Shown piece after piece: positions 54,971 to 63,203 of a stretch of 64,000 bases of DNA. The notes under the pieces were generated by a model. The model was not told the DNA's origin. It did no database searches and was given only the letters and a program-made list of their open reading frames with translations. The DNA comes from Solirubrobacter ginsenosidimutans (GTDB lineage: Bacteria; Actinomycetota; Thermoleophilia; Solirubrobacterales; Solirubrobacteraceae): assembly GCF_027587205.1 (NCBI RefSeq), contig NZ_JAPDOD010000009.1, positions 124,001 through 188,000 on the forward strand, written 5' to 3'. How positions within the stretch are numbered: the stretch's first letter is position 1; every line of letters starts with the position of its first letter. The position numbers were made by a program, and so were the translations under genes.

Positions 54971-55372
54971 ATGGAACTGGTCTCAGTCGGGCACGTCGAA
55001 TCGTCACTCCGGGACCGCGACGACGCGCCCAAACAGGGCGACGAGGGTGCGCCCGAGGCGTGGCTCGTCATCGCCCCCGAGTTCGGCGCGGCGCTCGACG
55101 GGATCGCCGCCGGCGACGAGCTGCTCCTCTTGACCTGGCTCGACCGCGCGCTGCGCGACGTGCTGCAGGTCCGCCCGCGCAGCCGCACCACCGGTCCTGT
55201 GCAAGGCGTCTTCAGCACCCGCTCGCCCGACCGTCCCAACCCGATCGGGCTGCACCGCGTGACGGTGCTCGAACTGGACGGCGAGCGGGTCCGTGTGGAT
55301 CAGCTCGAGGCGCTCGACGGCACCCCGATCGTCGACCTCAAACCGCTGCTACGCACCATCGACGAACGCTAG
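54971..55372 (+). CDS. trmO: TrmO-like tRNA methyltransferase (TsaA/UPF0066)
   Basis: 133-residue beta-barrel methyltransferase that N6-methylates t6A37 of threonine tRNAs in the characterised E. coli member. Signature TRSPDRPNPIGLHRV is complete, with the preceding RTTGPVQGVFS. It lacks the C-terminal domain of the E. coli enzyme, as many TsaA proteins do. Its 3' end overlaps the convergent citrate synthase gene by 24 bp. Confidence 0.88.
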   Translation: MELVSVGHVESSLRDRDDAPKQGDEGAPEAWLVIAPEFGAALDGIAAGDELLLLTWLDRALRDVLQVRPRSRTTGPVQGVFSTRSPDRPNPIGLHRVTVLELDGERVRVDQLEALDGTPIVDLKPLLRTIDER

Positions 55373-56425
55373 GTGCCTGGGCTCCGGCCCGACGTAGACC
55401 GCTGACGGACGCACCAACCGGCCCTCGCGCTTCTGCTCGAGGATGTGCGCCGACCAGCCCGCGGTGCGCGCGCAGACGAACAGCGGCGTGAACAGCTCGG
55501 GCGGCACCTCGGCGAAGTCGAGCACCACGGCCGACCAGAACTCGACGTTGGTGGCGAGCACCCGGTCCGGCTTGCGCGCCCGCAGTGCCTCCAGCGCCGC
55601 GGCTTCAAGCGCCTCGGCGACCTCGTAGCGGGTCGAGCCCAGCTCCTGCGCGGTCCGGCGCAGCACGCGCGAACGCGGATCCTCGGCCCGGTACACGCGA
55701 TGGCCGAAGCCCATTAGCCGCTGGCCGGAGTCCAACGCGTTCGCCACCCACCCGGCGGCGTCGCCGCTGCGCTCGACCTCGCTCAGCATCTGGAGCACGC
55801 GGCTCGGCGCGCCGCCGTGCAGCGGACCGGAGAGCGCGCCCGCGGCGGCCGACAGCGCCGCGGCGACGTCGGCGCCGGTGGAGGCGACGACGCGCGCGGT
55901 GAACGTCGACGCGTTCATCCCGTGCTCGGCGGCGGAGGTCCAGTAAGCGTCGATCGCCTTCGCATGACGCTCGTCGGCCTCACCGCGCCAGCGGGTGAGG
56001 AAGCGCTCGGCGGCGGTACCGGAGGTCGCGGGCGGGACCGGTGCGAGATCCGCCCCACGGGCGGACTGCGCGACGAAGTCGAGCATCAGCGCCGAGACGC
56101 GGCCGAGGTCCTCGCGGACCTGCTCGTCGCTGTCGTCGATCAGTGGGTGCAGGCCGAGCTCGGGTGCGAGCACCGCCGTCGCCGCCTGCACGTCGGCGCG
56201 GGCGTCACCGGAGCGGGCCGGCAACTCGCGCGGCTCGACCACGGGCAGTCCGGGGCTGACGGCATCGTCGACGAGCAGGCCCCAGACCTGCTCGTACCGG
56301 ACGCGGCCGGCGAGCTCCTCGATGTCCACGCCGCGATAGCGCAGGGCGCCACCGTCGCGGTCGGGCTCGGCGATGGTCGAGGCGAAGGCGACGACGCCCT
56401 CGAGTCCGGATTGCACCTCGGTCAT
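55349..56425 (-). CDS. Citrate synthase family protein (second, minor type)
   Basis: 358-residue citrate/methylcitrate synthase. Active-site His in EHGMNASTF and GFGHRVYRAEDPR, Asp in WSAVVLDFAE. Length and divergence from the main hexameric enzyme suggest the Bacillus CitA-like minor type. ATG 56425 overlaps the CGNR regulator stop (ATGA), so the two are translationally coupled. Confidence 0.92.
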   Translation of the reverse strand: MTEVQSGLEGVVAFASTIAEPDRDGGALRYRGVDIEELAGRVRYEQVWGLLVDDAVSPGLPVVEPRELPARSGDARADVQAATAVLAPELGLHPLIDDSDEQVREDLGRVSALMLDFVAQSARGADLAPVPPATSGTAAERFLTRWRGEADERHAKAIDAYWTSAAEHGMNASTFTARVVASTGADVAAALSAAAGALSGPLHGGAPSRVLQMLSEVERSGDAAGWVANALDSGQRLMGFGHRVYRAEDPRSRVLRRTAQELGSTRYEVAEALEAAALEALRARKPDRVLATNVEFWSAVVLDFAEVPPELFTPLFVCARTAGWSAHILEQKREGRLVRPSAVYVGPEPRHLAFVDGA

Positions 56426-57042
56426 GACGTCTGCTCCTGTTCGCGTCGCCGGCGTCGATGCCGGCGGGCCTTTTCGACATTCCCGCACGCCGTGGGCGAG
56501 CAATAGCGCCGCACGGCCGCCGGCGAGCGGTCGAAGAACCGCCCGCTGCAGGTGTCCGACGCGCACACGCGGATGCGGCCCGCCTCGGCGGGGGTGAACA
56601 TCCGGGCGGCGTCGTGCGCGACCAGGCCGAGGCCGTATTCCGCCGGCTCGAGCGGGGTGACGGGGCGCACGGCGAGCGCGCCGACGGCGTCGCGGATCAG
56701 CTCGTCCGGCACCGCCGCGTGACGCATCTCGCGGGTGATCACCGCGCGGGCGGCCTCGGGGACCGGCTCGCCGTCGATCACCGCGACGAGCCCGGCGTTG
56801 ATGCCCTCGCGCAGCTCGCGCGCACGTTCGAGCAGCCCGGCCGGGACGGGCGGCGCCTCGGCCAGGAGCTGCGCGGCGACCAGCCATGCGGCCAGGTCCT
56901 CGTCGGTCACGAGCGTCTCGACCTGCCGCCGCCAGCGCTCGCGCAGCGTGTTGACGAAGTTCAGCGCCGGTCGCCCGCCGCTCCAGTACCACCACGGCGC
57001 GCCGCGCTGGAGCGGCAGTACGAGGTCGTCAGGCAGGTCCAT
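56422..57042 (-). CDS. CGNR zinc-finger (ABATE-type) regulator
   Basis: 206-residue protein: N-terminal ABATE-like stress domain (ALNFVNTLRERW, LREGINAGL) and C-terminal zinc-binding HTH (RVCASDTCSGRFFDRSP, RRYCSPTACGNVEKARRHRRR). The CGNR name motif reads CGNV. Predicted DNA-binding regulator. ATG 57042 is preferred over a start 21 nt upstream because it begins MDLPDDLVLPL; the alternative would lie inside a perfect palindrome that ends at this ATG, a likely self-regulating operator. Confidence 0.88.
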   Translation of the reverse strand: MDLPDDLVLPLQRGAPWWYWSGGRPALNFVNTLRERWRRQVETLVTDEDLAAWLVAAQLLAEAPPVPAGLLERARELREGINAGLVAVIDGEPVPEAARAVITREMRHAAVPDELIRDAVGALAVRPVTPLEPAEYGLGLVAHDAARMFTPAEAGRIRVCASDTCSGRFFDRSPAAVRRYCSPTACGNVEKARRHRRRRREQEQTS

Positions 57043-57070
57043 AACCACATGATGCCAGATCATGTGGTTA
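57042..57070. promoter_or_regulatory. Candidate CGNR operator at the start codon
   Basis: Perfect 12-bp inverted repeat TAACCACATGAT / ATCATGTGGTTA (57042-57053 and 57059-57070) with a GCCAG spacer, abutting the regulator's ATG. Position and symmetry suggest dimer binding and repression of the regulator/citrate synthase operon. Confidence 0.65.
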
Positions 57071-57071
57071 C

Positions 57072-57108
57072 GCGAACCTAAAGGGGGTCAGACCCCCTTT
57101 AGGTTCGC
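57072..57108. terminator. 37-bp A-centred perfect palindrome
   Basis: 18-bp perfect stem (57072-57089 and 57091-57108) around A57090, core GGGGGTC-A-GACCCCC. It sits between the CGNR gene promoter region and the stop of the subtilisin gene (both minus strand), 10 bp from the subtilisin stop. Same core as the palindrome at 26859-26909. Confidence 0.6.
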
Positions 57109-57118
57109 TGGGGAGGAG

Positions 57119-58621
57119 CTAGGGCCGCGTGATCGTCAGGGAGTAGTTCCCGGAGCCGCGGTAGGAGAGGACGCGCCAGCGGTAGGTGCCGGCGGTGCCG
57201 TTGTAGGTGACGGTCTCGTTCGCGGTCGTGCCGATGCCCTGCGCGACGTTGGTCCACGTCGAGCCGACCAGCTTCTGCAGGTAGACGTCGAAGTCGACGC
57301 CCTGCGGGCCGGTGAGCACGCCCTTGTGGGTTCCGGCGCCCGAGGCGCAACCCGTGTCGCTCGGCAGGAAGACCTGGCTCCCGGTGCCCGCGAAGGTGCC
57401 GGAGAGCGTCTGCGAGGTCGGGCAGCCCGGAGGCGGCGTCGGGTCAGGGGTCGGGTCGGGCGTCGGCGTGCCGACGACCGGCGTGAACAGCAGGCGGTTG
57501 GCGGACCCGGTGCCGGGGTTGGAGACCACGTTGGCCGTCGCGTTGGCGACCATCGCGTCGCGGACCTGCTGCGGCGTCATCGCCGAGCTCTGGAGCAGCC
57601 GCGCGGCGGCGCCCACCACGTGCGGCGTCGCCATCGACGTGCCGCTGATCGTGTTGGTCGCGGTGTCGGACGTGTACCAGGACGAGGTGATGCTCTGGCC
57701 GGGGGCGAAGATGTCCACGCAGGTGCCGAAGTTCGAGAACGAGGCGCGGGCGTCGCCGCTGGTGGTCGCGCCGACGGTGATCGCGTTCGGCACGCGCGAG
57801 GGCGAGCCGTTGCAAGCGTTGGCGTTGTCGTTACCGGCCGCGACGCCGTAGACGACGCCCGCGGCGATCGAGTTGTTGACCGCGGTGTCCAGCGCGGTCG
57901 AGGCGCCGCCGCCGAGGCTCATGTTGGCGACGGCCTTCGCGGCGTGGTTGGCCGTGACCCAGTTGATGCCCGCGATCACGCCGGAGGTCGAGCCCGAGCC
58001 GCTGCAGTTGAGCACCCGCACGGCGACGAGCGAGACGCCCTTCGCGACGCCGTAGGTGCTGCCGCCGACCGTGCCCGCGACGTGCGTGCCGTGGCCGTTG
58101 CAGTCATCCGCGCTGCCGCCGTCGACCGCGTCGTAGCCGGACGTCGCACGCCCGCCGAACTGGCTGTGCGAGAACCGGATGCCGGTGTCGATGATGTACG
58201 CCGTCACCCCCGCGCCGGTCGTGTCGTACGTGTAGGTGGTGCTCAGCGGGAGGTTGCGCTGGTCGATGCGGTCAAGCCCCCACGTCGCGCCCGTCTGTGT
58301 GGTGTCGAGCGTGATCACGCGGTCGGGCTCGACGTAGTCGACCGCGGGGTCGGTCCGCACCTCCGCGAGCGCCTTCGGCGTCAGCTTGGCCGAGAAGCCT
58401 TTGAGTACCCGCCCGTACTCGTGCTGGACCTTCCCGCCCCGGTTGCGGACGCGGGTCTTGGCGCTGTCGGCCGCCGGCCCGGTCGTCTGGTCCTTGAGGA
58501 CGACGATGTACTGGCCGTCGATCGCCTCACCGGCGGTCGCCTGCGCCGCGGCACCGGACGGCACCGCAAAGAGCGCGCCCGCGAGCACCGCGGCGGACAC
58601 GAACGTGCGTGGATGCTGCAC
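57119..58621 (-). CDS. Secreted subtilisin-like serine protease (S8, proteinase K type)
   Basis: 500-residue protease: signal peptide, I9 propeptide (about 30-110; [17 protein letters not shown]), S8 catalytic domain with Asp in [12 protein letters not shown], His in [12 protein letters not shown], Ser in [12 protein letters not shown], then a Pro/Thr linker and a C-terminal beta domain of PPC type (about 405-500). Start GTG 58621 is chosen for the GGGGAG 7 nt upstream and the well-formed signal peptide ([14 protein letters not shown]). It degrades extracellular protein. Confidence 0.94.
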   Translation of the reverse strand: MQHPRTFVSAAVLAGALFAVPSGAAAQATAGEAIDGQYIVVLKDQTTGPAADSAKTRVRNRGGKVQHEYGRVLKGFSAKLTPKALAEVRTDPAVDYVEPDRVITLDTTQTGATWGLDRIDQRNLPLSTTYTYDTTGAGVTAYIIDTGIRFSHSQFGGRATSGYDAVDGGSADDCNGHGTHVAGTVGGSTYGVAKGVSLVAVRVLNCSGSGSTSGVIAGINWVTANHAAKAVANMSLGGGASTALDTAVNNSIAAGVVYGVAAGNDNANACNGSPSRVPNAITVGATTSGDARASFSNFGTCVDIFAPGQSITSSWYTSDTATNTISGTSMATPHVVGAAARLLQSSAMTPQQVRDAMVANATANVVSNPGTGSANRLLFTPVVGTPTPDPTPDPTPPPGCPTSQTLSGTFAGTGSQVFLPSDTGCASGAGTHKGVLTGPQGVDFDVYLQKLVGSTWTNVAQGIGTTANETVTYNGTAGTYRWRVLSYRGSGNYSLTITRP

Positions 58622-58729
58622 TGTGACTCTCCCCTGTTGCCCCAGCCTCCCGAGCCGGGGTCGGTGACGGGAGCGTAGACCCGCCCGCGGCGCGGACAAA
58701 AGCAGCCAAACGGGTGTGTTCGCGTTCTG

Positions 58730-58837
58730 TCACCCGGCGGCGTCGATCGCCGGCGCGTCGAGCAGCGCGAGGTTCTCCGGCGTGGCCGGCAGCCGCTTGA
58801 AGCGGTCGACGGTCTCGGTCGTCCGCAGCTCTCCCAT
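58730..58837 (-). pseudogene. Short coding remnant between subtilisin and FKBP genes
   Basis: From about 58880 down to a TGA at 58730-58732 one minus-strand frame reads AIDPKTRKPVRGEPMGELR then TTETVDRFKRLPATPENLA and LLDAPAIDAAG, with the codon use of real genes here. The only ATG in frame (58837) gives 35 residues; upstream the frame has no start. The first five residues (AIDPK) repeat the last five of the FKBP gene, 20 bp away, hinting at a duplication or deletion end. Family not recognised. Confidence 0.4.
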
Positions 58838-58901
58838 CGGCTCGCCGCGGACGGGCTTGCGGGTCTTCGGGTCGATCGCCGCGCTTCCCGGTGGGCGGTG
58901 T

Positions 58902-59603
58902 TCACTTCGGGTCGATGGCGACCAGGTCGATGACGAAGAGCGCCGTCTCGCCGGGCTTGATCTCGTCGCCCGCGCCCTCGTCGCCGTACGCGAGGTCCGG
59001 CGGGATGACGAGTTGCCGGCGGCCGCCGACCTTCATCCCCTTGATGCCCTGGTCAAATCCCGGGATGACCTGGCCGGCGCCGAGCGGGAATGTGAACGGC
59101 TGACCTCTGTCCCAGCTGGAGTCGACCGCCTTGCCGTCGGACCAGGTGACGAGGCTGTATTGCACGGTGACGGTGTCCCCGTTGCGCGCCCGGCGAACGC
59201 TGCCCGTGACGAGATCGCGCTGCTGCAGCGTCGTCGGCGGCGTGCCGGTCGGGGCGGCGATCACCGGTCGCGTGTCGACGCAGGTCTGATAGCGGCGCTC
59301 GACCTCCGCCTTGCGCCCGTCGCTGGTCTTGGCCTTGATCTCGAGGTCGAGCCGCCCGCGCGGGAGGCGGTGCAACCGCACCGGACGCTTCGCCGCCACG
59401 CGATCGACGGCCTTGAACGGCCGGGCGCCCACCTTCACCGTCGCCCCCGTCCACGTCGCGCCCTTGACGGGGCGAAGGCTCAGCGTCAGCGAGCGATGCG
59501 CGACGCACCGCAACGCGGTCGGGAGCTTGAACGCCTGCGCGGCGGGGATCGGCGCCGGCGCGCTGAACGCCAGCGCACCCGTCAACAACCAGCTGGTGAG
59601 CAT
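58902..59603 (-). CDS. Exported FKBP-type peptidyl-prolyl isomerase
   Basis: 233-residue protein with signal peptide, a beta-rich N-terminal region (about 30-115) I do not recognise, and an FKBP domain (about 125-233): TVTVQYSLVTWSDGKAVDSS, FPLGAGQVIPGFDQGIKGM, GGRRQLVIPPDLAYGDEG, LFVIDLVAI. It would speed proline isomerisation of exported proteins. TACGGT ends 6 nt before ATG 59603, suggesting a leaderless transcript. Confidence 0.93.
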   Translation of the reverse strand: MLTSWLLTGALAFSAPAPIPAAQAFKLPTALRCVAHRSLTLSLRPVKGATWTGATVKVGARPFKAVDRVAAKRPVRLHRLPRGRLDLEIKAKTSDGRKAEVERRYQTCVDTRPVIAAPTGTPPTTLQQRDLVTGSVRRARNGDTVTVQYSLVTWSDGKAVDSSWDRGQPFTFPLGAGQVIPGFDQGIKGMKVGGRRQLVIPPDLAYGDEGAGDEIKPGETALFVIDLVAIDPK

Positions 59604-59634
59604 CGCTCGACCGTACCGTGACAGCAGCCGGGCC

Positions 59635-59809
59635 ATGGACGCGCTCCAACGCCACGCACGCTCGTTCGTGGAGGCCGCACTCGACCTGGTCGCCGCGCGC
59701 GACGGTCACGCCGGCGTCGCGCGAGCCGGAGGACTGGGCCGCCGGGCGGGGCTACAAGACGACGTTCAGCCTCGACCCCGCGTGGGATGCCGTGCGCCCA
59801 TTTCGATAG
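59635..59809 (+). pseudogene. Frameshifted small reading frame upstream of the ammonia-lyase
   Basis: From ATG 59635 one frame reads MDALQRHARSFVEAALDLVA; after about 59710 the next frame reads EDWAAGRGYKTTFSLDPAWD and stops at 59807-59809. Both halves look coding, neither alone makes a sensible protein. A +1 shift joins them. No family recognised; probably decayed. The rest of the 301-bp gap holds the ammonia-lyase promoter. Confidence 0.35.
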
Positions 59810-59867
59810 TCAAGTTGTACATCCGCCAAGCGCTTGCGCTGAACATATCTGGGCAAATATCCCAAAT

Positions 59868-59898
59868 TTGATACAAGGTCCGTACACAGCGATACGTT
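59868..59898 (+). promoter_or_regulatory. Leaderless promoter of the ammonia-lyase gene
   Basis: TTGATA (59868-59873), 19-nt spacer, TACGTT (59893-59898), then 6 nt to the ATG, so transcription would begin at or next to the start codon. The 60 bp upstream are unusually AT-rich for this genome (AACATATCT, CAAATATCCCAAATTT), a possible regulator site. Confidence 0.6.
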
Positions 59899-59904
59899 CG
59901 TCAC

Positions 59905-61500
59905 ATGACGGACTTGCTGCAACAGCCCACGGGTGTGCACGTCGACCTTGACGGTCGCTCGCTCACCATCGACGAGGCGGTGAAGTTCGCGCGAGGCGGC
60001 GGGCGCGCCGTGCTCTCGCCCGAGGCCGCGCGGCGCGTACAGGCGACGCGGACGCTCAAGCAGGATCTGATCGCCCGCGAGATCCCGATCTATGGCGTCA
60101 CCACCGGCTTCGGGGACTCCGCGCATCGCCAGATCGCGCCCGAGAAGGCCGCCCGGCTGCAGCAGAACATGCTGCGCTTCCTGGGCGCCGGAACCGGCCA
60201 GATCGCTTCTCCCGAGGTCACCCGCGCGACGATGCTCTTCCGCGCGAACTGCCTCGCCAAGGGCAATTCAGGCGTCCGGGTCGAGCTGATCGAAGGCCTC
60301 CTGACGCTGATCAACCACGACATCCTGCCGCTGATTCCGGAGCGCGGATCGTGCGGCGCGTCGGGTGATCTCATCCCGCTGTCCTACGTCGGACGTGCTC
60401 TAGCGGGCGAGACCGAGGTCCTCTACGAGGGCGAGGTCCGCGAGGCGGCCGACGTGCTGGCCGAGCTCGGGATCGAGCCGCTGGTGCTGGAGGCCAAGGA
60501 AGGCCTCGCGATGACCAACGGCACGTCGTTCATGAGCGGCTTCGCGACCCTGGCGGTGCACGACGCGCGCGAGCTGGCGTTCGTCGCCGACCTCTGCACG
60601 TCGATGGCCTCGCAGGCGCTGATGGGCAACCACGGCCACTTCAACGCCTTCCTGTTCGAGGCCAAGCCGCACCCGGGGATCATCGAATCGGCCGCCAACG
60701 TGCGCATGCTGATCGAGGGCTCCCAGCTCACCCACGACGCCGAGGACGTCGTCCCGCTCGACGGCGCCGGCTTCCGCGAGCTCACCCGCTCGGTGCAGGA
60801 CAAGTACTCGATCCGCTGCGCCCCGCACATCACCGGCGCGCTGCGCGACACGCTCGAGTGGGTCGAGAAGTGGGTCTCGATCGAGATCAACTCCTCCGAC
60901 GACAACCCGCTCTTCGACGCCGCCGCCGGCCGCGTCCAGAGCGGCGGCAACTTTTACGGCAGCCACATCACGCAGGCGATGGACTCGCTGAAGGTCGCCC
61001 TGGCCAACATGGCCGACCTCTTCGATCGCCAACTCGAATTGATCGTCGACGAGAAGTTCAACGCGGGCCTGACGCCCAACTTGATCCCGTACTTCGATCA
61101 CACAGACCCCGAAGCCGGGTTGCATCACGGCTTCAAGGGGATGCAGCTCTCATGCTCGGCCCTTACGGCTGAAGCGTTGAAGCTGTGCAACCCGGCGAGC
61201 ATCCATTCACGCTCGACCGAGGCCCATAACCAGGACAAGGTCTCCATGGGGACGATCGCGGCGCGCGACGCGCGCACGATCGTGGAGATCCTGCAGCACA
61301 TCGCCGCGATTCACCTGATCGCGATCGCTCAGGCGCTCGAATTGCGCGGTGTGGAGAAGGCCAGCCCGAAGGCCCGCGAAGCGCATCGCCTGGTCCGCAT
61401 GCGCGCCGCGTTCCTCGACGCTGACCGGCGGATGGACCGCGACATCGCGGGTGTCGTGGAGCTGATCCGCTCGGGCGAGCTGTCCGCAGTCCTGGGGTAG
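59905..61500 (+). CDS. Aromatic amino acid ammonia-lyase (phenylalanine ammonia-lyase-like)
   Basis: 531-residue MIO enzyme of the HAL/PAL/TAL family, eliminating ammonia from an aromatic amino acid. The MIO cofactor triad Ala-Ser-Gly is in CGASGDLIPLSY (about 152); YGVTTGFGDSAH (about 60) supplies the catalytic Tyr, and QDKYSIRCAPH is intact. The selectivity loop reads NMLRFLGAG: Phe-Leu where tyrosine lyases have His and histidine lyases Ser-His, pointing to phenylalanine and cinnamate. An aminomutase role cannot be excluded. A terminator hairpin follows. Confidence 0.87.
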   Translation: MTDLLQQPTGVHVDLDGRSLTIDEAVKFARGGGRAVLSPEAARRVQATRTLKQDLIAREIPIYGVTTGFGDSAHRQIAPEKAARLQQNMLRFLGAGTGQIASPEVTRATMLFRANCLAKGNSGVRVELIEGLLTLINHDILPLIPERGSCGASGDLIPLSYVGRALAGETEVLYEGEVREAADVLAELGIEPLVLEAKEGLAMTNGTSFMSGFATLAVHDARELAFVADLCTSMASQALMGNHGHFNAFLFEAKPHPGIIESAANVRMLIEGSQLTHDAEDVVPLDGAGFRELTRSVQDKYSIRCAPHITGALRDTLEWVEKWVSIEINSSDDNPLFDAAAGRVQSGGNFYGSHITQAMDSLKVALANMADLFDRQLELIVDEKFNAGLTPNLIPYFDHTDPEAGLHHGFKGMQLSCSALTAEALKLCNPASIHSRSTEAHNQDKVSMGTIAARDARTIVEILQHIAAIHLIAIAQALELRGVEKASPKAREAHRLVRMRAAFLDADRRMDRDIAGVVELIRSGELSAVLG

Positions 61501-61513
61501 GAGGGGTTGCGCA

Positions 61514-61541
61514 GGCCGGCCCTCGTCTGCGAGGGTCGGCC
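61514..61541 (+). terminator. Terminator hairpin after the ammonia-lyase
   Basis: 12-bp stem with one G.U pair (61514-61525 and 61530-61541) and TCTG loop, ending 2 nt before the GTG of the next gene. Since it abuts the next start codon, it may also control that gene's translation. Confidence 0.6.
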
Positions 61542-61543
61542 GC

Positions 61544-63187
61544 GTGCGCACCGTAGTTCTTGCCGTGCTTGCGCTGCTGGTCACGCCGAGCATCGCTTCT
61601 GGCGCGCCGTTCTCGATCGGCCCCGGCACGCTCCCGAACGTCGCCGTCGATCCGGCCGGGGTCGCGTATCTGGCCTACAACGGACTCGAGGCGGGTGGGC
61701 CGCCGCACTTCTGCCGGCTGCCCCGGGGCGCCTCGGCGTGTGACGTCGCACTGACGCTGCCGGTCCCGGCCGGGACGGATACGACGAGCCGCCCGGTCGT
61801 GACCGTCGCCGGCGCGCGGGTCACGATCCTCCAGCACCGCTCCGGGCAGTCGAACGCCATCAACGAGTGGACGTCGATCGACGGCGGCGTGACCTTCCCG
61901 TCGCAGCGGGTCGCGGGCGGCAACGTGCCCAACGCCGAATCGGTGAGCGGCCCGAACGACTCGGTGCTCGTCGTCACCAACGCCGACTTCCGCGGTGGGC
62001 TGCTGGAGAGCGTCCCGCTCACCGGCGGCACCCCGACGACCACCTTCGCGACGCTCTACGACACCTCGCGCCCGTACAACGGCACCGTCGGCATGATCGA
62101 CGGCACCACGCCGCTGGCGCTGTTCGCCGACCTCAACTCCCAAGGCGCGTTCCGGCGCTACACAGGCACGGGAGACGTCAACAGCGAGGCGAACTGGACG
62201 CCGTCGACCGACGTCGGGTTCGTCTCCTATCCGCGCCTGGCGGGCGGGCCGAGCGGGCTGTTCATGATCTCCGGCGACGAGTCCTCCGGGCTGTTCGTGC
62301 GGCGCTTCGACGGGACGACCTTCGGCCCGCGGGTGGCGCTGACGAGCACGGGCGACGCGAGCGAGATGTTCCTCACGCAGGATCCGGCGGGGCGGCTGCA
62401 GGCGGTGTGGTCGAGCAACCTCGCCGATGGCTTCCACGTCGTCCACGCGGTGTCCGACGACGGCGTGAACTGGCGGTCCGGAACCGTGTCGGTGCAGACC
62501 GATGACGAGCCGGGCGCGATGCGGATCGCGGCGGCGCCGGACCATGTGGGTGTCGCGGCGTGGAGCAGCCGCGTGGCCACGGGGAGCGAGATCCGGGTCG
62601 CGTCGACCGGGCCGGACGCGCCGGTCGATGCAGCGCCGCCGCCCGCGCCGACGCCGGTCGCGCCGCCGGTGCCCGTGTTCGGAAAGACGGTCGTCCTGCG
62701 GCCGGTCAGCGGGAAGGTCCGGGTGCGCCTGAAGGGCTCCAAGACGTTCGTCGATCTCACCACGATCGACGACGTCCCGTTCGGCTCGACGGTCGATACG
62801 AAGCGCGGGCGCGTCGAGCTGGCGTCCGTTCCGTCGCGGGCCGGCGCACTCCAAAAGATCCAGCTTTACGATGGGCAGTTCAGCCTGGCGCAGAAAGGCT
62901 CCGTTACGGAGTTCGCCCTGAACGAGCCGCTGGCGGCCTGCGGCAAGCGCTCGCGCGTGGCCGCGGCGAAGCCGAAGTCGCGCAAGCTGTGGGGCGACGG
63001 GAAGGGCAAGTTCCGGACCAAGGGCCAATACAGCGCGGCGACGGTCCGCGGCACCCGCTGGCTCGTCCAGGACTCCTGCGCGGGAACGCTCACGCAGGTC
63101 AAGCAGGGCAGCGTCCTCGTGACGGCGGGCAAGAAGCGGATCGTGCTCCGCGCCGGAAAGCGGTACCTCGCGAGGCGTCGCGGGTAG
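61544..63187 (+). CDS. Secreted propeller protein with FecR-like C-terminal domain
   Basis: 547-residue exported protein; GTG start, signal peptide ending near SIASG. Residues about 25-365 form repeating beta units as in sialidase-like propellers (NVAVDPAGVAYLAYN, EWTSIDGGVTFPSQ). After a Pro-rich linker, the C-terminal about 165 residues resemble a FecR-like domain (VSGKVRVRLKGSKTFVDL, GSTVDTKRGRVELASV, KSRKLWGDGKGKFRTKGQYS, GTRWLVQDSCAGTL). I associate this ending with many Thermoleophilia secreted proteins. Function unknown. Confidence 0.83.
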   Translation: MRTVVLAVLALLVTPSIASGAPFSIGPGTLPNVAVDPAGVAYLAYNGLEAGGPPHFCRLPRGASACDVALTLPVPAGTDTTSRPVVTVAGARVTILQHRSGQSNAINEWTSIDGGVTFPSQRVAGGNVPNAESVSGPNDSVLVVTNADFRGGLLESVPLTGGTPTTTFATLYDTSRPYNGTVGMIDGTTPLALFADLNSQGAFRRYTGTGDVNSEANWTPSTDVGFVSYPRLAGGPSGLFMISGDESSGLFVRRFDGTTFGPRVALTSTGDASEMFLTQDPAGRLQAVWSSNLADGFHVVHAVSDDGVNWRSGTVSVQTDDEPGAMRIAAAPDHVGVAAWSSRVATGSEIRVASTGPDAPVDAAPPPAPTPVAPPVPVFGKTVVLRPVSGKVRVRLKGSKTFVDLTTIDDVPFGSTVDTKRGRVELASVPSRAGALQKIQLYDGQFSLAQKGSVTEFALNEPLAACGKRSRVAAAKPKSRKLWGDGKGKFRTKGQYSAATVRGTRWLVQDSCAGTLTQVKQGSVLVTAGKKRIVLRAGKRYLARRRG

Positions 63188-63203
63188 CTACGTTGCCGGG
63201 TCT

